Notes under the pieces: model-generated
Told to the model about the DNA's origin: nothing
Databases searched by the model: none
What the model saw: only the letters and a program-made list of their open reading frames with translations
Program-made: the position numbers and the translations under genes
Shown: positions 21,245 through 33,885 of the stretch, in pieces
Position numbering within the stretch: position 1 is the stretch's first letter
Layout of the letters: each line of letters starts with the position of its first letter
Origin: Hevea brasiliensis
Lineage: Eukaryota; Streptophyta; Magnoliopsida; Malpighiales; Euphorbiaceae
Length of the DNA: 64,000 bases
NCBI RefSeq assembly: GCF_030052815.1
Contig: NC_079505.1
Coordinates: 20,744,956 to 20,808,955 of the forward strand
Reading direction: 5' to 3'

Positions 21245-23033
21245 TGTTAACACCTCGAATTTTTAAATAATTATTTTATATGTAAGTTATAATATTTTAC
21301 TTTATTAAATATTATGGAAATTAAATTTGAATTTCTAAATTTTTAAAATCGGCTTTGATTTTCTTAAGGCAATAAATTTTATCTATTTTTAAAAATTAAT
21401 TTAAAGACCACGTGATAAATTTAAAAATATATTTGGACTCCATAAAATTTTTTGAATTTTTTGTAATTGTTTTGAAATTTTTGAATCTCATTTTGGGTCC
21501 CAAAGAAGAGTAAAAAAAATTTAATTTCATGTACCCTAAATCGAATCGACCGAATCGAGCTGGACCATTTGAATCGGACCAGCTTTTCTTATTTTTCTTC
21601 TCCCTTCTCCTGCGTCCTCGACCACCTCCCCTTCCCTCTTCATTTTCTCTCTCCTCTCTCCTCCCCACTGCCGGCCACCACCTCCCCCTCCTCTCCAGCT
21701 CCCCGGTGCACTACCAGAACTCCTCCCCACTGTTGGCCACTGCCCCAAACGCTAGAAAATCTGGCTCGAAACTCCCTCAAGCAAAGCTCATGACTTTTCA
21801 TTTTCCCAACCAAAATTCGGCCAATCCGGCTAGGTCTTATGTGCATTTTGTTCTGCTCTCTGAGAGCTTTCCAAAGATACAAAGAACACAAATTTTTATT
21901 GAGCAGTTTCTTCGATTTAAGCTAAGGAAGTTTTAGCCCATTTCAATTTTTGACCTAAATTTCTCCCAAATTGGGAATTCCACAATAATTCCGAGAGTAC
22001 CGGCATGCTCCACTCGGTGAGAGCTTCGCAGTGAAATAAATTTCAAAATTTTTTGACATAAAAAATCTTATGGGTCTTACAAACTTTGTAGTATTTTTTC
22101 GAGCCTTAAATGAGCTTATTTAATTTCATAAAAATTATATTCTAACTCTTAGTGTTGTAGACTTCGGGTAGGTACCTTTGTTTCGCAAAAATTTCACTGG
22201 CGACCAGATCTACATTTTCAAGCTGGATAGATGAGCTGCTAGAGCCACTTTGGAAACGAGTCGAAATTATAGTCCTCGCCACCATTTTCAAATGCCTCGG
22301 ACATGGTCAAAGCATTAGAATCGGCGTAGGTAAACCCGAACTTCAAGTTCCTTTATTTACCTAGCACTAGGTTTAGAATAAAAATCCATAAAATATTCGT
22401 GGGTGGCTAGAAAATTATAATTCCTTTTGCAATAGTCTTATAGCATTGTTAAGGACTACAGAGCAAATTTTAGAATTTTTAGAGCTAGTTTGAATGACTT
22501 TTACAAAATATCAGTTTTAATCCTTATAATTGAATTGTCGGACTATCTAAGATTTGTTTGGATTGGAGGACTTAGGAGGGGCTAGGTGATGTTGTTGAGT
22601 TGACTTGTGACTTTAGAAATGTAATTTGAGCTATTTTACAGGTTGGGTAAGTCCTACGTACAGGAAAAATTTCCAGAATAAATTAGGGTATCTTTTGATT
22701 CTTTAAAGTCTTATTTTGAGTTAGTGCTGATAAATTTATAATGTCATTATTTAGGTGATCAAGGTCAACCATCCTCCTTCACTCAGCCGCCACAGTGATT
22801 CCCAGTGTACTGTGAGTAGATATTGATTTTATTTATAATTTCAATATTATTATACATACAAGGCATGCTCATGTATTTACTTATAATTATATGTATATAG
22901 CTATTATGAGAAAACTTTGTAGTGCATTATTATTTGATGTAATTGATGTGGGGTGTTGCCTTAGGGTAATTTGAAGCTATAAGCGTGTGTCGGTGTGCAT
23001 GAGGTGTGGTACTGGATATGGGTAGGACGGACA
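21245..23033 (+). repeat. Probable partial LTR or gypsy-derived noncoding sequence
   Basis: Begins TGTTAACACCTCG, similar to the TGTAACACC starts of other LTRs here. It has a C/T-rich leader (about 21590-21730) and no credible coding region; the Ser/Pro-rich frame at 21529-21936 is low complexity. It is interrupted at 23034 by the LTR of H. No internal region or second copy lies in the window, so the family is unproven. Confidence 0.4.
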
Positions 23034-23646
23034 TGTAACACCCTCATACTAAGTAGTTCCATACATTCTATTGTTCCGATGACTAATGTCTGTCCGAACA
23101 GCTAGAATGTTTGGAACTAAACTTAAATCACATAGAGAAGTCATAAACAAAAGTAATAAAGATCAAATGAGGTTGGATGAAAATGAGAGTAATAAAGCAT
23201 AAATAGGTTAAATGAGCCTAGGTCCTGACGATGAGTGACCTACACGAGAACCGACTATAAGTTCAATTGCTACCCTAAATTCGTGTAGGACCTTATGGAG
23301 ACCTTAATAAAGGAATTATTTAGAAATTATTGGGAAATTAAAATCAAAGAAATGAAAAAAAAAAGAAAAAGTACAATTAAGTGAATCATAACCTAAGGAC
23401 TCATCGGGTATTATTGAAAAAGATGAATTATAACCCAATGAGGGTCATTTTGGTCAATTCACTCCTAAAGTTGACTTTTAACCTAAATGTCCATTAAAAT
23501 GAGTAAGACTAAAATATTGAAATCAGAATTAATTAAGTATTATGTGTAGGGACAAATTAAATGGGATATAAATGGAATTAATGCAATTGTATAAAAATTA
23601 AATAATTAAAATTTCAATTTACATATTTAGATTAAGGATAATCATC

Positions 23647-23653
23647 TATAAAT
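23647..23653 (+). promoter_or_regulatory. TATA-like box in H LTR
   Basis: TATAAAT about 610 bp into the LTR, followed by a C/T-rich leader and the donor-like site about 245 bp downstream, the same arrangement as in the A/B LTRs. Confidence 0.45.
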
Positions 23654-23800
23654 AAGACAAAAGACATAAAAAAAAACCATCTTCTTCACTCCTTTGGTTG
23701 GCTCCCACTTCCCTCTCTCTCTTTACTAATTTTCTTCCATTGTTAAACATTCCTAAGCTATAGAAACCCCAATTTCCTCTATAAATTCCCTAAAAAATTT

Positions 23801-24905
23801 ATAGAAAACCTCTAATTAGCTTATGATTAGAAGAGTAGAAAGAAGAGAATCAAGAAAATCTTGAAGAATTTGAAGATTGAGAAATCTCCATTAGAGGTAA
23901 GTCACCTTACTAACTTAAATTGTCATGTATTAATTGAATTAAGCTTTAATATGGGGAAATTACATGAGAAAACATGAAAATCATGCATGAATGAAGGGGA
24001 GGGAAATTCGGCCAGCCTTGGTAGGAGAGGTTTTGGTGCTTTGGTTGGGATTAAACATGATTGTTGATGTTGTATGCTGAGATATGTAATAATTATATTA
24101 TTGAAATTGATTGGAATGGTTGAAATTGAAGTTAAGAAATTAGGGTTTTGGAGAAATTAGGGCTTTTGGATTATGAAGTGCAATTGATGTTTTTAACATT
24201 GAATTATGGTCATTTTGGGGTGAATTGATTATGAATTGATGTTGGTTGGTGGAAGTAATTAAGGGAAGTGACAATTGAATCTTGGTGTTGAATCTGGACA
24301 ACTTGTGTCGAGTGTACATAAATGCTCATAACTTGAGCTACATAACTCCAATTATAGAAAACCTCTAATTAGCTTATGATTAAAAGAGTAGAAAGAAGAG
24401 AATCAAGAAAATCTTGAAGAATTTGAAGATTGAGAAATCTCCATTAGAGGTAAGTCACCTTACTAACTTAAATTGTCATGTATTTATTGAATTAAGCTTT
24501 AATATGGGGAAATTACATGAGAAAACATGAAAATCATGCATGAATGAAGGGGAGGGAAATTCAGCCAGCCTTGGTAGGAGAGGTTTTGGTGCTTTGGTTG
24601 GGATTAAACATGATTGTTGATGTTGTATGCTGAGAAATGTAATAATTATATTATTGAAATTGATTGGAATGGTTGAAATTGAAGTTAAGCAATTAGGGTC
24701 TTGGAGAAATTAGGGTTTTTGGATTATGAAGTGCAATTGATGTTTTTAACATTGAATTATGGTCATTTGGGGTGAATTGATTATGAATTGATGTTGGTTG
24801 GTGGAAGTAATTAAGGGAAGTGATAATTGAATCTTGGTGTTGAATCTAGACAACTTGCGTCTAGTGTACATAAATGTTCATAAATTGAGTTACACAACTC
24901 CAATT
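23801..24905 (+). repeat. 553-bp tandem duplication in H LTR
   Basis: Copy 1 is 23801-24353 and copy 2 is 24354-24905; both start atagaaaacctctaatt and end actccaatt. They differ at scattered positions. The duplicated block holds the donor-like GAGGTAAGT. Confidence 0.92.
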
Positions 24906-25154
24906 GGTGTGAAACTAATTGGAAATGAAACATAAGACATAGGGCTAAAACTTTTATGAAGACACCCTGCCCAGAAAATGATCATAAGTTGCCCTAATTA
25001 AGGCTTGAATCTAGAATTGTAATTCTGGATCTAATAGAAATGACCAAATGAATAATACTTAGTAAATTAAGCATAACTCACTCTAGGAAACTCCGATTTA
25101 GGTGATTCTTGAACCTATGGAAACCTGAGACAAAGGAGAATAGTTTACCTAAAG

Positions 25155-25159
25155 ATCAG
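25155..25159. repeat. Target-site duplication of element D, left copy
   Basis: ATCAG, paired with ATTAG at 62890-62894; four of five bases agree. H LTR sequence lies on both outer sides, which supports the pairing. Confidence 0.65.
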
Positions 25160-28100
25160 TGTGACGCCCCTTACCCGTCTACTGTATAGCCGAGCAAGAA
25201 GTGCCACATTCGGTGCTGGAGCACCCTATCTTGTCTTATCATGTCCATTGTAAACTTTTAATATCATTTAAAAGTATGTAATCTATGTGTAGAATTTTTT
25301 TTTTTATATAACTTATTTCTGTGGAGACTCGAACAGAGCCTCCTCTGTTTTATTAGCATTTGGCAGGTTCCACTAATCACCTGTTAACATGTTCATATTC
25401 ATTTTACACATTTTCATATCATATTCTCCTTTATCATATCATTCACAATTATTTATGAGATCTTAAAAAGTATCATCTTTTGCATTCATATAGAAATTCA
25501 TAGATAATAAATTACAAGTTTTCATTACAATCTCAAAGTTTAATTACAATCCAAAATAAAATACATCATGTTTTTATGTACAATGAGCAAAAGAACAAAA
25601 TCTAGACATACATGGGCCCTACCAACAAAATATAAAAGACTTAGGTGACTCTGGACGGTGACAGATTTAGTCAGAGCTCTGTCAAGGCACTACTGGTGCT
25701 GCTGCTGCTGCTGCTGCTCGGATTGGTCTCCAATACCTACACGATGGAAAACCAACGCGCTAAGCATAACGCTTAGTGGTGCATAATTTATAATAACAAT
25801 AACTAAACAATTGAAATAATAATGGCAATTCATAATTTCTGGGTCTTTTACATTTTTATTACACTTTGAAAACAATTAAAATTATTGAGATCTTTTCTGT
25901 TTACTTATTATATATTCAATCTTAATTAATTATTATCAATGCCCAAGAAACCTATAACAAATTATAAAAGCTGGATACACGGGAGTATACTAGTTAGATA
26001 GCCATATGTCTATCCAGTATACGTCGGTCATGTCAGGCATGAAGCTTACGGGTAGAAATTTAAGCCAGATATAATATTGGGCACAATGGCCAATGGGTAG
26101 GCATAAAGCCTGTAGAATAATAATGTCAGACAGATTTTATCCATTAATGATTATTCCTATGGGCAGTATTGCTATCTGTAGTCCCTAATTGGTATACCAA
26201 TTGATCCAAACTAAATAAATAAGTCTAGGCAAACTATGGGCAATTAAACATTATTACCTATTTACTTGAAATATTCATGTTACTTTATAGTGGAAAAATA
26301 GGTCCCACATACCCCTTTCATGTGGTTTAGTGTTCAATGGCTTATTAGGGTTAAATTCCTACCATAGGATAATTTATCTCATGAACCTTTCTTTAGGTTC
26401 AGTTTTTGTGTCTTACTTTTACCTATCTATTTGATCAGCATGTAGCCACTGTTGGGCTAGACTTCCTCCATGGAAGTTGTTCCCCTATGTCTTATCTTTA
26501 TTTTCCCTTTTGAATCATGCCAATTTGATTTTTAGAACTCAAGTTATGGTCAGGTAACCATAACTGACTCATTTCGAGATTTTGGTTCCTTAACTAGGCA
26601 GCTTTTGGACTTAAACTTTACCTAATTAATGGAACTTGTTACAGTCACTTTTAGGCATAGTGGTCTTCATAGGAACTGTTTCCCTATGTCTTGTGGTCAC
26701 TTAGAATTTTTAATCACAAATTTTCAAATTTTGTAGAATTATTTATGGCCAATTAATTGACCTGGACTCATGTACCCTGTGCCAACAGGTGTTCAGTTCA
26801 GGTCAGTGACTGCAGGTCACTTTTTAAGGTTCTTTCATTCATAATTTGGGGTATGCTTCTAAAACAAAGTTGTATCCATGTTTCTCAGGTTTCTAGAAAG
26901 GTATGTCGTATCCCAATTGGATTTTTCTAGTGAGAGATATGACTAAAAGACTGTTCTGGGGTCAAGTGAAGTTTGTTCAGATTCCAGGTTTTGATACAGT
27001 GTCTTATTCTAACTATTTGACCTAGTTCTCTTGATTTCTGGGTGTTGGTCAAAATACCAATTTTGTAGGCCTGTGTCTTGGACATTTTGCCACTAGTTTC
27101 ATTACATTTGAGTTCTTGTAGACCAAGTTATGGCCATTTTACCAAAACTGGTCGGGTAAGTTTATGTCCAGCAGTTTCTGGGCAACCTAATTCTGGACAG
27201 TTTTGTGACCTAACTTTGGCCAGCAATTTAGTTTGGTTTTTGGCATTTTTGGGTTCAGTGGTCTTCATGAAAATTGTATCCCTATATCTAAGCTTTCCAA
27301 TGGTATCAAATTCAGGTCATTTGGACTAGTATAGAGGGAGTTATGACCAAATGAATATGTACTGTTCATTTGGTCATTTTCTGGGTTTTGTGCAAGGTCA
27401 TCCAGATTTGGGCAGTGTTTAGGTCAAGTTTTGGACAGAATTTGGGCAAGGTTTTTTCATGAAAAATGGGCTATTTTTGGTCTAGTTTCACCTCTAATTG
27501 GCCTCATACCAATTGGAGTCACACAATTTCAGTTATGGTTCATCAAACACAATGGACTCATTGAGTCCCAACCTACAGAAAACAAGCACTCCCAATTTTC
27601 AATTTCCTCCAACTTCCTTACTTCAATTGGCATGCATAGCACTTCTATAAGCAACAATCTCAACTCAATTAGGTCAATCTCAACAATTACACAAAATCCT
27701 CAAATCATGTACACAAACCCTAACTTCAAAGTTCCAATTTGCTCAAACACAACACATTCAAACTCCCAATCATATCAACTTATCAAACATTCTTATGGAA
27801 TCCATTTTCATTATTTAAAATCATCAAACCCCAAAGAGTTCCATGGCTGTCGAAAATGGTAACATCATGGGTTCATGGATTTCTTTTTAATTTCATGTAA
27901 TTTACACTTAGTTTAGCATGATTTTCATGCTTAAAGAAAAGAGATTAGGAATTTAGTGCACTAACCTTTTTGATCTCTTTCTTGGCTTGTATAAACCTTG
28001 GAATTTCTTCACTTTATGATGATCAAAAGCTTCCTCTTGGTGTGGAGGTTAATTTTTGTGAAGGGTGTTTAGGGTTTTGGAGTAAGAAACTTAGAGAAAT

Positions 28101-28628
28101 CAAGCTCAAAGCTTGATGAAAATGGAGGACTTGTGCTCTAATGGTGGCCGGCTCAAGGGAGAGAGAAAAGGAAGAAGAAGCTTCTGGTTGGTGGCTTTTG
28201 TCTTTTTTTGTCCATATATATATAAATTTTTATGTACTTTAATTTTTTAAATTGTCATAAGCTTTTTCTTTTCTTTTCTTCTTCTTCCTAATTCATTTCA
28301 TAAATTTTAATTTATATTAATTATTTTAATTCTCTCAAATTTTAAAATTTTGAAATTTAGGTCAAAATTCACCTCTGGGGGTGAAATGACCAAAACGCCC
28401 TTCATGGTGCATATCGGGTTATTTTTATTATTTTTGTGCCAATTAATAAATTCTCTAAATTTTGTTTTATTTTCTCTAAAATTTTCCTATATTTTCTTAA
28501 CATTTATTCCATTAATTTATGCCTTCTCACAATAGTTTAAGTGTAATTCCAGACATTCTGGCTATCCGAATAGACATTAGTCGTCGGAACAATAGAATGT
28601 ACAGACTACCTACTGTGAGAGGGTTACA
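25160..28628 (-). repeat. Element D 3' LTR
   Basis: Minus strand TGTAACCCTC...GGCGTCACA, 3469 bp, matching 48592-51873 plus 62671-62889. Contains the GCACCACTAAG hairpin (25756-25782), a (GCT)7 run (25698-25718) absent from the partner LTR, a donor-like GGTTAGTG (minus, near 27960) and a short TATA-rich run near 28215. Confidence 0.92.
25698..25718. repeat. (GCT)7 microsatellite
   Basis: Seven GCT units in D's 3' LTR. The 5' LTR has ccgctatggtcgc at the same place (about 49130-49143), so the run arose or was lost after insertion. Confidence 0.9.
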
Positions 28629-28658
28629 ATTCTTCACCTATAAATAAAAATTTCGTCC

Positions 28659-30278
28659 TCAAAATTTACCTGATGTGAAGAGCTGAGGGAACTGCTGCCT
28701 CATCGTCTCCTCGCTCTCCCATGTCGCTTCTTCTGTGTTGTGGTGTCTCCACAAGACTTTCACTAGTGGGATCCTCTTGTTTTTGAGTTCTTTCACTTCT
28801 CGTGCTAAGATTCTGACTGGTTCTTCTTCATATGTCAAATCAGGTTGTACAATTATCTCTTCTGCTGAAATGACATGTGAAGGATCTGATCTGTATCTCC
28901 TGAGCATCGACACATGGAACATATTGTGAATCTTGTCCCGCTCAGATGGTGAAGCTAGCCTGTAGACTACTGGACCCACACGTTCAATGATATCGTATGG
29001 ACCAATAAACCTAGGGCTTAACTTACCCTTCTTACCAAATCTTAGCACTTTCTTCCATAGTGATACCTTGAGAAAGACCTTATCGCCAACCTCATACTCT
29101 ATATCCTTTCTCCTTAGGTCGGCATATGACTTCTGTCTTTCTGAGGCAAATTTCAAATTGTCTCTGATGAGTTTCACTTTTTCCTCAGTCTGTCTCACTA
29201 AATCTGGGCCCACTACTTTCTCTTCCCCCATTTCTATCCAACATAAGGGAGTCCTGTATCTCCTCTAGTACAATGCTTCATATGAAGCCATTTTTATGTT
29301 GGCTTGGTATCTGTTGTTGTAAGAAAACTCTACCAAAGGAAGATACTTCTCCCAACTTCCTTCAAAATCAATGATGCAGCTTCTTAACATATCCTCCAAT
29401 ACCTGAATCACCCTTTCTGACTGTCCATCCGTCTGTGGATGAAAAGCCATACTGAAGTGAAGTTGAGTGCCTAAAGACTCCTATAGCCTCTTCCAAAACC
29501 TCAAAGTAAATATTGGGTCTCGGTCAGATATGATCGATGTTGGCACTCCATGTAGCCGAACTATCTCATCTATGTAAATCTCTGCTAACCTCTCCAGTGA
29601 GTAGTCGGCTCTAACTGGTAGGAAGTGAGCTGACTTGGTCAATCTATCCACAATCACCCATATAGTATCATGCTTCCTCTGTGTCAATGGTAGCCCAGTG
29701 ACAGAATCCATGGTGATGCGGTCCCATTTCCACTTTGGTATGGATATAGGTTGCAACAACCCTGATGGAACCTGAGGCTCAGCCTTAACTTGTTGGTATG
29801 TCAAACATCTGGTCACAAAATCACCAATCTCTTTCTTCATTCCAGGCCACCAATAATGTGTTTTCAGTTCTTGGTACATCTTGGTACTTCCTGGGTGCAT
29901 AGCATGGAAGCTACTGTGTGCCTCTTTCAAGATATTCTTCTTCAGTTCCTCATCTCCTGGTACACATATTCTGCCTTTATAATACAGGCACCCATCTCCT
30001 TTCAACTCATATTTAGTCTCCTTCCCCTCTTGAGTTCTGCCCATAACAGTTAGCAACTTTTCATCCCTTAGCTGTACTTCTTGTATTTGTTATAACAAGA
30101 TTAGCTTTACAAGTAACTCAGCCAAAAGTACCCCATCCTGTGCTAAAGACAACTGAGCATTTAGTGCTCTCAAAGCCATCATGGACTTCCTACTCAGTGT
30201 GTCAGCCACTACATTTGCCTTCCCAGGATGGTAGTTGATCACACAGTTATAATCTTTAAGGAATTCAATCCATCTCCT
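28659..30278 (-). pseudogene. Element D integrase with chromodomain
   Basis: From right: spacer after RNase H, HHCC zinc domain ([20 protein letters not shown], then CLTY near 29805, last Cys changed to Tyr), core with TMDS and ISDRDP (both Asp kept) and DGQSER (Glu kept), then KLSPRFIGPYDI and the chromodomain (VKVLWRHHNTEEATWE). Frame breaks lie near 29240-29265 and 29451-29481, with a stop near 30090. The catalytic triad looks intact, but the reading frame does not. Confidence 0.88.
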
Positions 30279-30653
30279 CTATCTCAAATTGAGTTCTTTC
30301 TGGGTTGGCAAATACTTCAGACTCTTGTGATCTGTATAGATGTAGCATTTCTCACCATATAGGTAATGCCTCCATATCTTCAATGCAAATATTATTGCCG
30401 CCAATTCCAGATCATGAGTTGGGTAGTTCTTTTCATGTGGCCTTAGCTGTCTGGAAGCATAGGCAACTACTTTTCCTTCCAGCATCAGAACACACCTAAG
30501 CCCATTGTGAGAGGCATCATTGTAGACCACATAGTCTTTCTCTGACTCTGGCTGTGTCAACACTAGATCTTCTGTAAGCATAGCCTTCAGCTTCTCAAAA
30601 CTGGTTTGACATTTATCATTCCAATCAAACTTTGCATTCTTATGTAGTAACTT
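30279..30653 (-). pseudogene. Element D RNase H segment (cut by E)
   Basis: Shows [11 protein letters not shown] (near 30510, Asp kept) and [19 protein letters not shown] (near 30300). A stop falls soon after, near 30280. The upstream part of the same domain is at 45747 onward, beyond element E. Confidence 0.87.
30649..30653. repeat. Target-site duplication of element E, left copy
   Basis: AACTT next to E's terminal TG; repeated exactly at 45747-45751. D's pol is continuous across it. Confidence 0.93.
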
Positions 30654-33600
30654 TGTGACACCCCTTACCCGTCTACAGTGTAGCCGAGTAAGATATGCCA
30701 CACAGTGTACCGGAACAACATATTTTATCTCAATTATTTTTATCATTTCTTAATTTATTTCTTTATGGTTATGAATTGCAATTTGTAAAATTTAACTCAT
30801 TTAAGTCATTTATTGAAATTATAAATTTATTTGAGGTTCCGAAAATTTTATAGAAAATCCGGCAGAGTACCGGCTAAAAATGGAGAAAACAATTCTTTGG
30901 AACCTGTGAAAAACACTTTCTATACATTTTCAATCATTCTCAAACTCCACTAACCATCAACATGGTCTCAACAATTTTCAACAATCACAACCATCTCAAG
31001 TTTTCAACATGAATCCACAATTTCATTCAGATCAAAATCAAATTTTAATTTCATGAAGATATTATCAAATTATATTAATTAACAAAATTTTACAAAATAT
31101 GTGCATCAACATATGATTACATAAATTTACTATTTACATGAGTTCATAATTTATAAACCACAAACTACTATCCATTACAAAATACAAAAATAAAATTTCA
31201 AAAGGAACCTAAAAGTCCTACCACTGATGCACTGTAGATGAGAGGTGACACTGACTCTATACAGATATGTGACCTCACCCAGTCTGTGGTCTGCTGGGCT
31301 CTCTATCTGTCTCTCTAGAACTTACGCATGGCAAAAAGCAACGCGTTAAGTAATAATACTTAGTGGTGCCAATAATAAAATAAAAAGAACTAAAAGAAAT
31401 ATAAATATACAGTATATATATTGATGTCTCATGCAGACAAATTTTTGGTAATTATTTATAGTCTATTAATTTGGCACTTGTTATATCAATGATTTCATTA
31501 AATTTATCAACTTTCATTTTTTGGTTGCCCAAGTAACCTATACTGGATGACTGGACTGGATAAACGGGTAAACTGGCACTGGATACCAAGTACCTTAGGC
31601 CATCACACCATCGGTCACGTATGTATCTCCCGATGTGCAACAGAACAGCTAATAAGCTGTAATAATTATTAGGCACAAGGCCAAGTATGATCATAATATC
31701 AGAATGGCTAAAAGCCATAAAATCACAAAATGGCATAATTCCATGTGCAGTACTGCTAACTGAACCCTATTGGCATGCCAACCTATCCAAACCAATCTTA
31801 TTAGGTGTACTAGGGCACATTTCAAAGTTATTGATTTAATTTTTTTATGCTTTACATGTAAGGTTATTATTCATTTTACTAGTTAGGTCAAATTATTGAC
31901 TTTCCAATGCATAAGATCTACATAAGTCCTAATCATATAAATTTACCACATTTCGTTTCCCAAAAGTGCTGGCATTAGTTGCCAATCCATACTTCTAACC
32001 AATGGTGAATAAATAAGAAATTTTAGTTTTGGTTACTAAAGTTCACTGTTCCATTTGGCCATTCTATAGTGAGAATTTGGCCAAATGTTCTTCATGAAAG
32101 TTGTTCCTTATTGTGTCTAGTTACATTTCTTTTTTTGAATCACTCCATTTGGAGTTTTGTAGCTCAAGTTATGGCCTAAACACCATAACTGGCAGGATTG
32201 TAACTTTTCCAAAATTTCTGGGCAGAATCAATTCTGCAGTTTTTGTGCACTGATTGCAGGTCAATTTTTGGACATGTTATGTTCAAAATTTGGGTTTATT
32301 TTCTTCATGAAAGTTGTAGGGCTATGTCTCAGCTTTCTATTGGTAACAATTCAGGTCAATTGGACCTTTCTACACTGAGTTATGACCAAATGAATGAATA
32401 CTGTTTATTTGGTCATTTTGCCTAGGTAGAATGTAAGTTACCCGGATTTGGTCAATTCTTAGGGCATCCTAATTTTGCTTTCTGGACAGGATTCCTTCAT
32501 CAAAGTTGTGCCATTATATGTCTAATTTCATGTCCAATTGGCCTTGCACTAATTGAACCTACACAACCCAAGTTATTACTGCCCAAACAGGCTGGACTCA
32601 CATCCAGACCTGCAGGGAACACAAGGCAGCCTACCCTTTCCAACATTTAATGACTCAATTCACTTCATATTAAGTTTAAAACTTACCAATTGGTCACTAA
32701 TTGACCATTAAAATGTTCCTACACCATTATAGGAGCAAAACTCCAATTTGATCAAAACCCTAAGCTCTCAATTCCTCTATTTTCCATTTCTTGTACTAAA
32801 CTCACAATTTAATGTTTTTAAGGGTTAAATTCATGTCAAGGGCAGATTATACACTTATTTGAATCAAAGAAAATCATCACAACCCTAAGAACACCATGGC
32901 TGCCAAAATTGGGGTGAGGCATACAAGGGTTTTTCTTCCAACTTTCTTACAAATATCAACTTAACTCTTCCCCATAAACATAATTAAAGGAAAAAGAAAG
33001 TGGTTGGACACTAACTTTTGTTGGAGAGTTTTCTTACACTTGCAAATCCTCTTTGTTTCCTTTCTTTCTTTGCTATCTCAAATCACTCAAGGTGTAAGGA
33101 TTAGTTTTTGTGAAGAAGGCAAGGGATTTTATGGAGTAAGTAAGTGGAAGATGGAACTTTGGGTGAAGGAAAATGGTGGGAGCTCTAATGGTGGAATCTT
33201 GGCAAAATGAAGGGAAGAAGAAGAAAGTGCAGATTTCTAATTGTGTTTATCTCTTTTTAATTGTTTTGTAACGGCTTGTTTAAATGTGATTGGTGGGAGC
33301 ACTTTTAATGACATCATATGATGTCATAATTCCCCATTTCTCTCATTTTTCTTTCCTTTTCTTTTCTACTCATTTTCATTTAAATTTTTAGCAATATTTA
33401 TTCATATTTTAGATCATAATAATTATATACTTAACTGGACAAGTCGGCCAAAAATCATCTCTGAAGACGAAATGACCAAAATGCCCTCTGTTTGACTTAT
33501 TGAGCCAAAATCATCTGTACCGATCTAAAAATTTTTCTAAGCATTTTCTTGGCATTCTAATGCCATAAAAACCTTAATGACTCTTCTTTGGAGTCCCCAA

Positions 33601-33871
33601 AAATTATTTTATGAATTTTCTCCCGGGTTTAGGGCTCCTAGTTGCGAGGACCGCAACTTCCCACTGGGTTACCCATCGCTAGGGCACCGGCTCATTTAAC
33701 TTGGTTGTATTTTATTTCTAAAATTTTTCCTAAATTTTTCTTATTAATAATTGAGTTAATTATGGTTCCTCACTTTAGTTTAAATATTTTTCCAGATGTT
33801 CTAGCTGTCCAGACTGACATCGGTCATTGAAACAGTAGAATGTACGAAATTGCTGCAGTGAAGGTGTTACA
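30654..33871 (-). repeat. Element E 3' LTR
   Basis: Minus strand TGTAACACC...GGGTGTCACA, 3218 bp. Contains the GCACCACTAAG hairpin (31341-31370), an 18-bp palindrome TGACATCATATGATGTCA (33309-33326) next to a CCAAT string, and a 5S-box-like stretch (33651-33679, minus). The plus-strand frame at 33004-33210 is antisense and not credible as a gene. Confidence 0.94.
33309..33326. promoter_or_regulatory. bZIP-like palindrome in E 3' LTR
   Basis: TGACATCATATGATGTCA is a perfect 18-bp palindrome made of two TGACATCA half-elements, similar to TGACG/TGACGTCA bZIP sites. It sits in U3 and is kept in the partner LTR at 45184-45201. A role in transcription is inferred. Confidence 0.45.
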
Positions 33872-33885
33872 ACTCTTCCCCACTA
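33872..33885 (-). other. Polypurine tract, element E
   Basis: The minus strand reads AGTGGGGAAGAGT directly before TGTAACACC. An inverted repeat (AAATTTCG / CGAAATTT) sits just upstream at 33890-33909, as in B. Confidence 0.82.

Larger units (their letters stand above)
23034..25159 (+). repeat. Element H LTR, first part (plus strand)
   Basis: Starts TGTAACACCCTCATAC and contains a block, ATTCTATTGTTCCGATGAC, also found at the LTR start of D on the opposite strand. TATA-like box at 23647-23653; donor-like GAGGTAAGT at 23894-23902, duplicated at 24447-24455. Interrupted at 25159 by element D and resuming at 62890. Together the parts give at least 3.2 kb of LTR, continuing past base 64000. Whether H is a solo LTR or a full element cannot be told. 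Confidence 0.82.

Noticed and set aside
21529..21936. 135-residue Ser/Pro-rich frame
   Set aside because: Low-complexity translation of a C/T-rich leader; overlapping frames on both strands are equally open.
33004..33210. 68-residue frame in E's LTR, repeated at 44879-45085
   Set aside because: Same reasoning: antisense, no motif, and preserved only through LTR identity.
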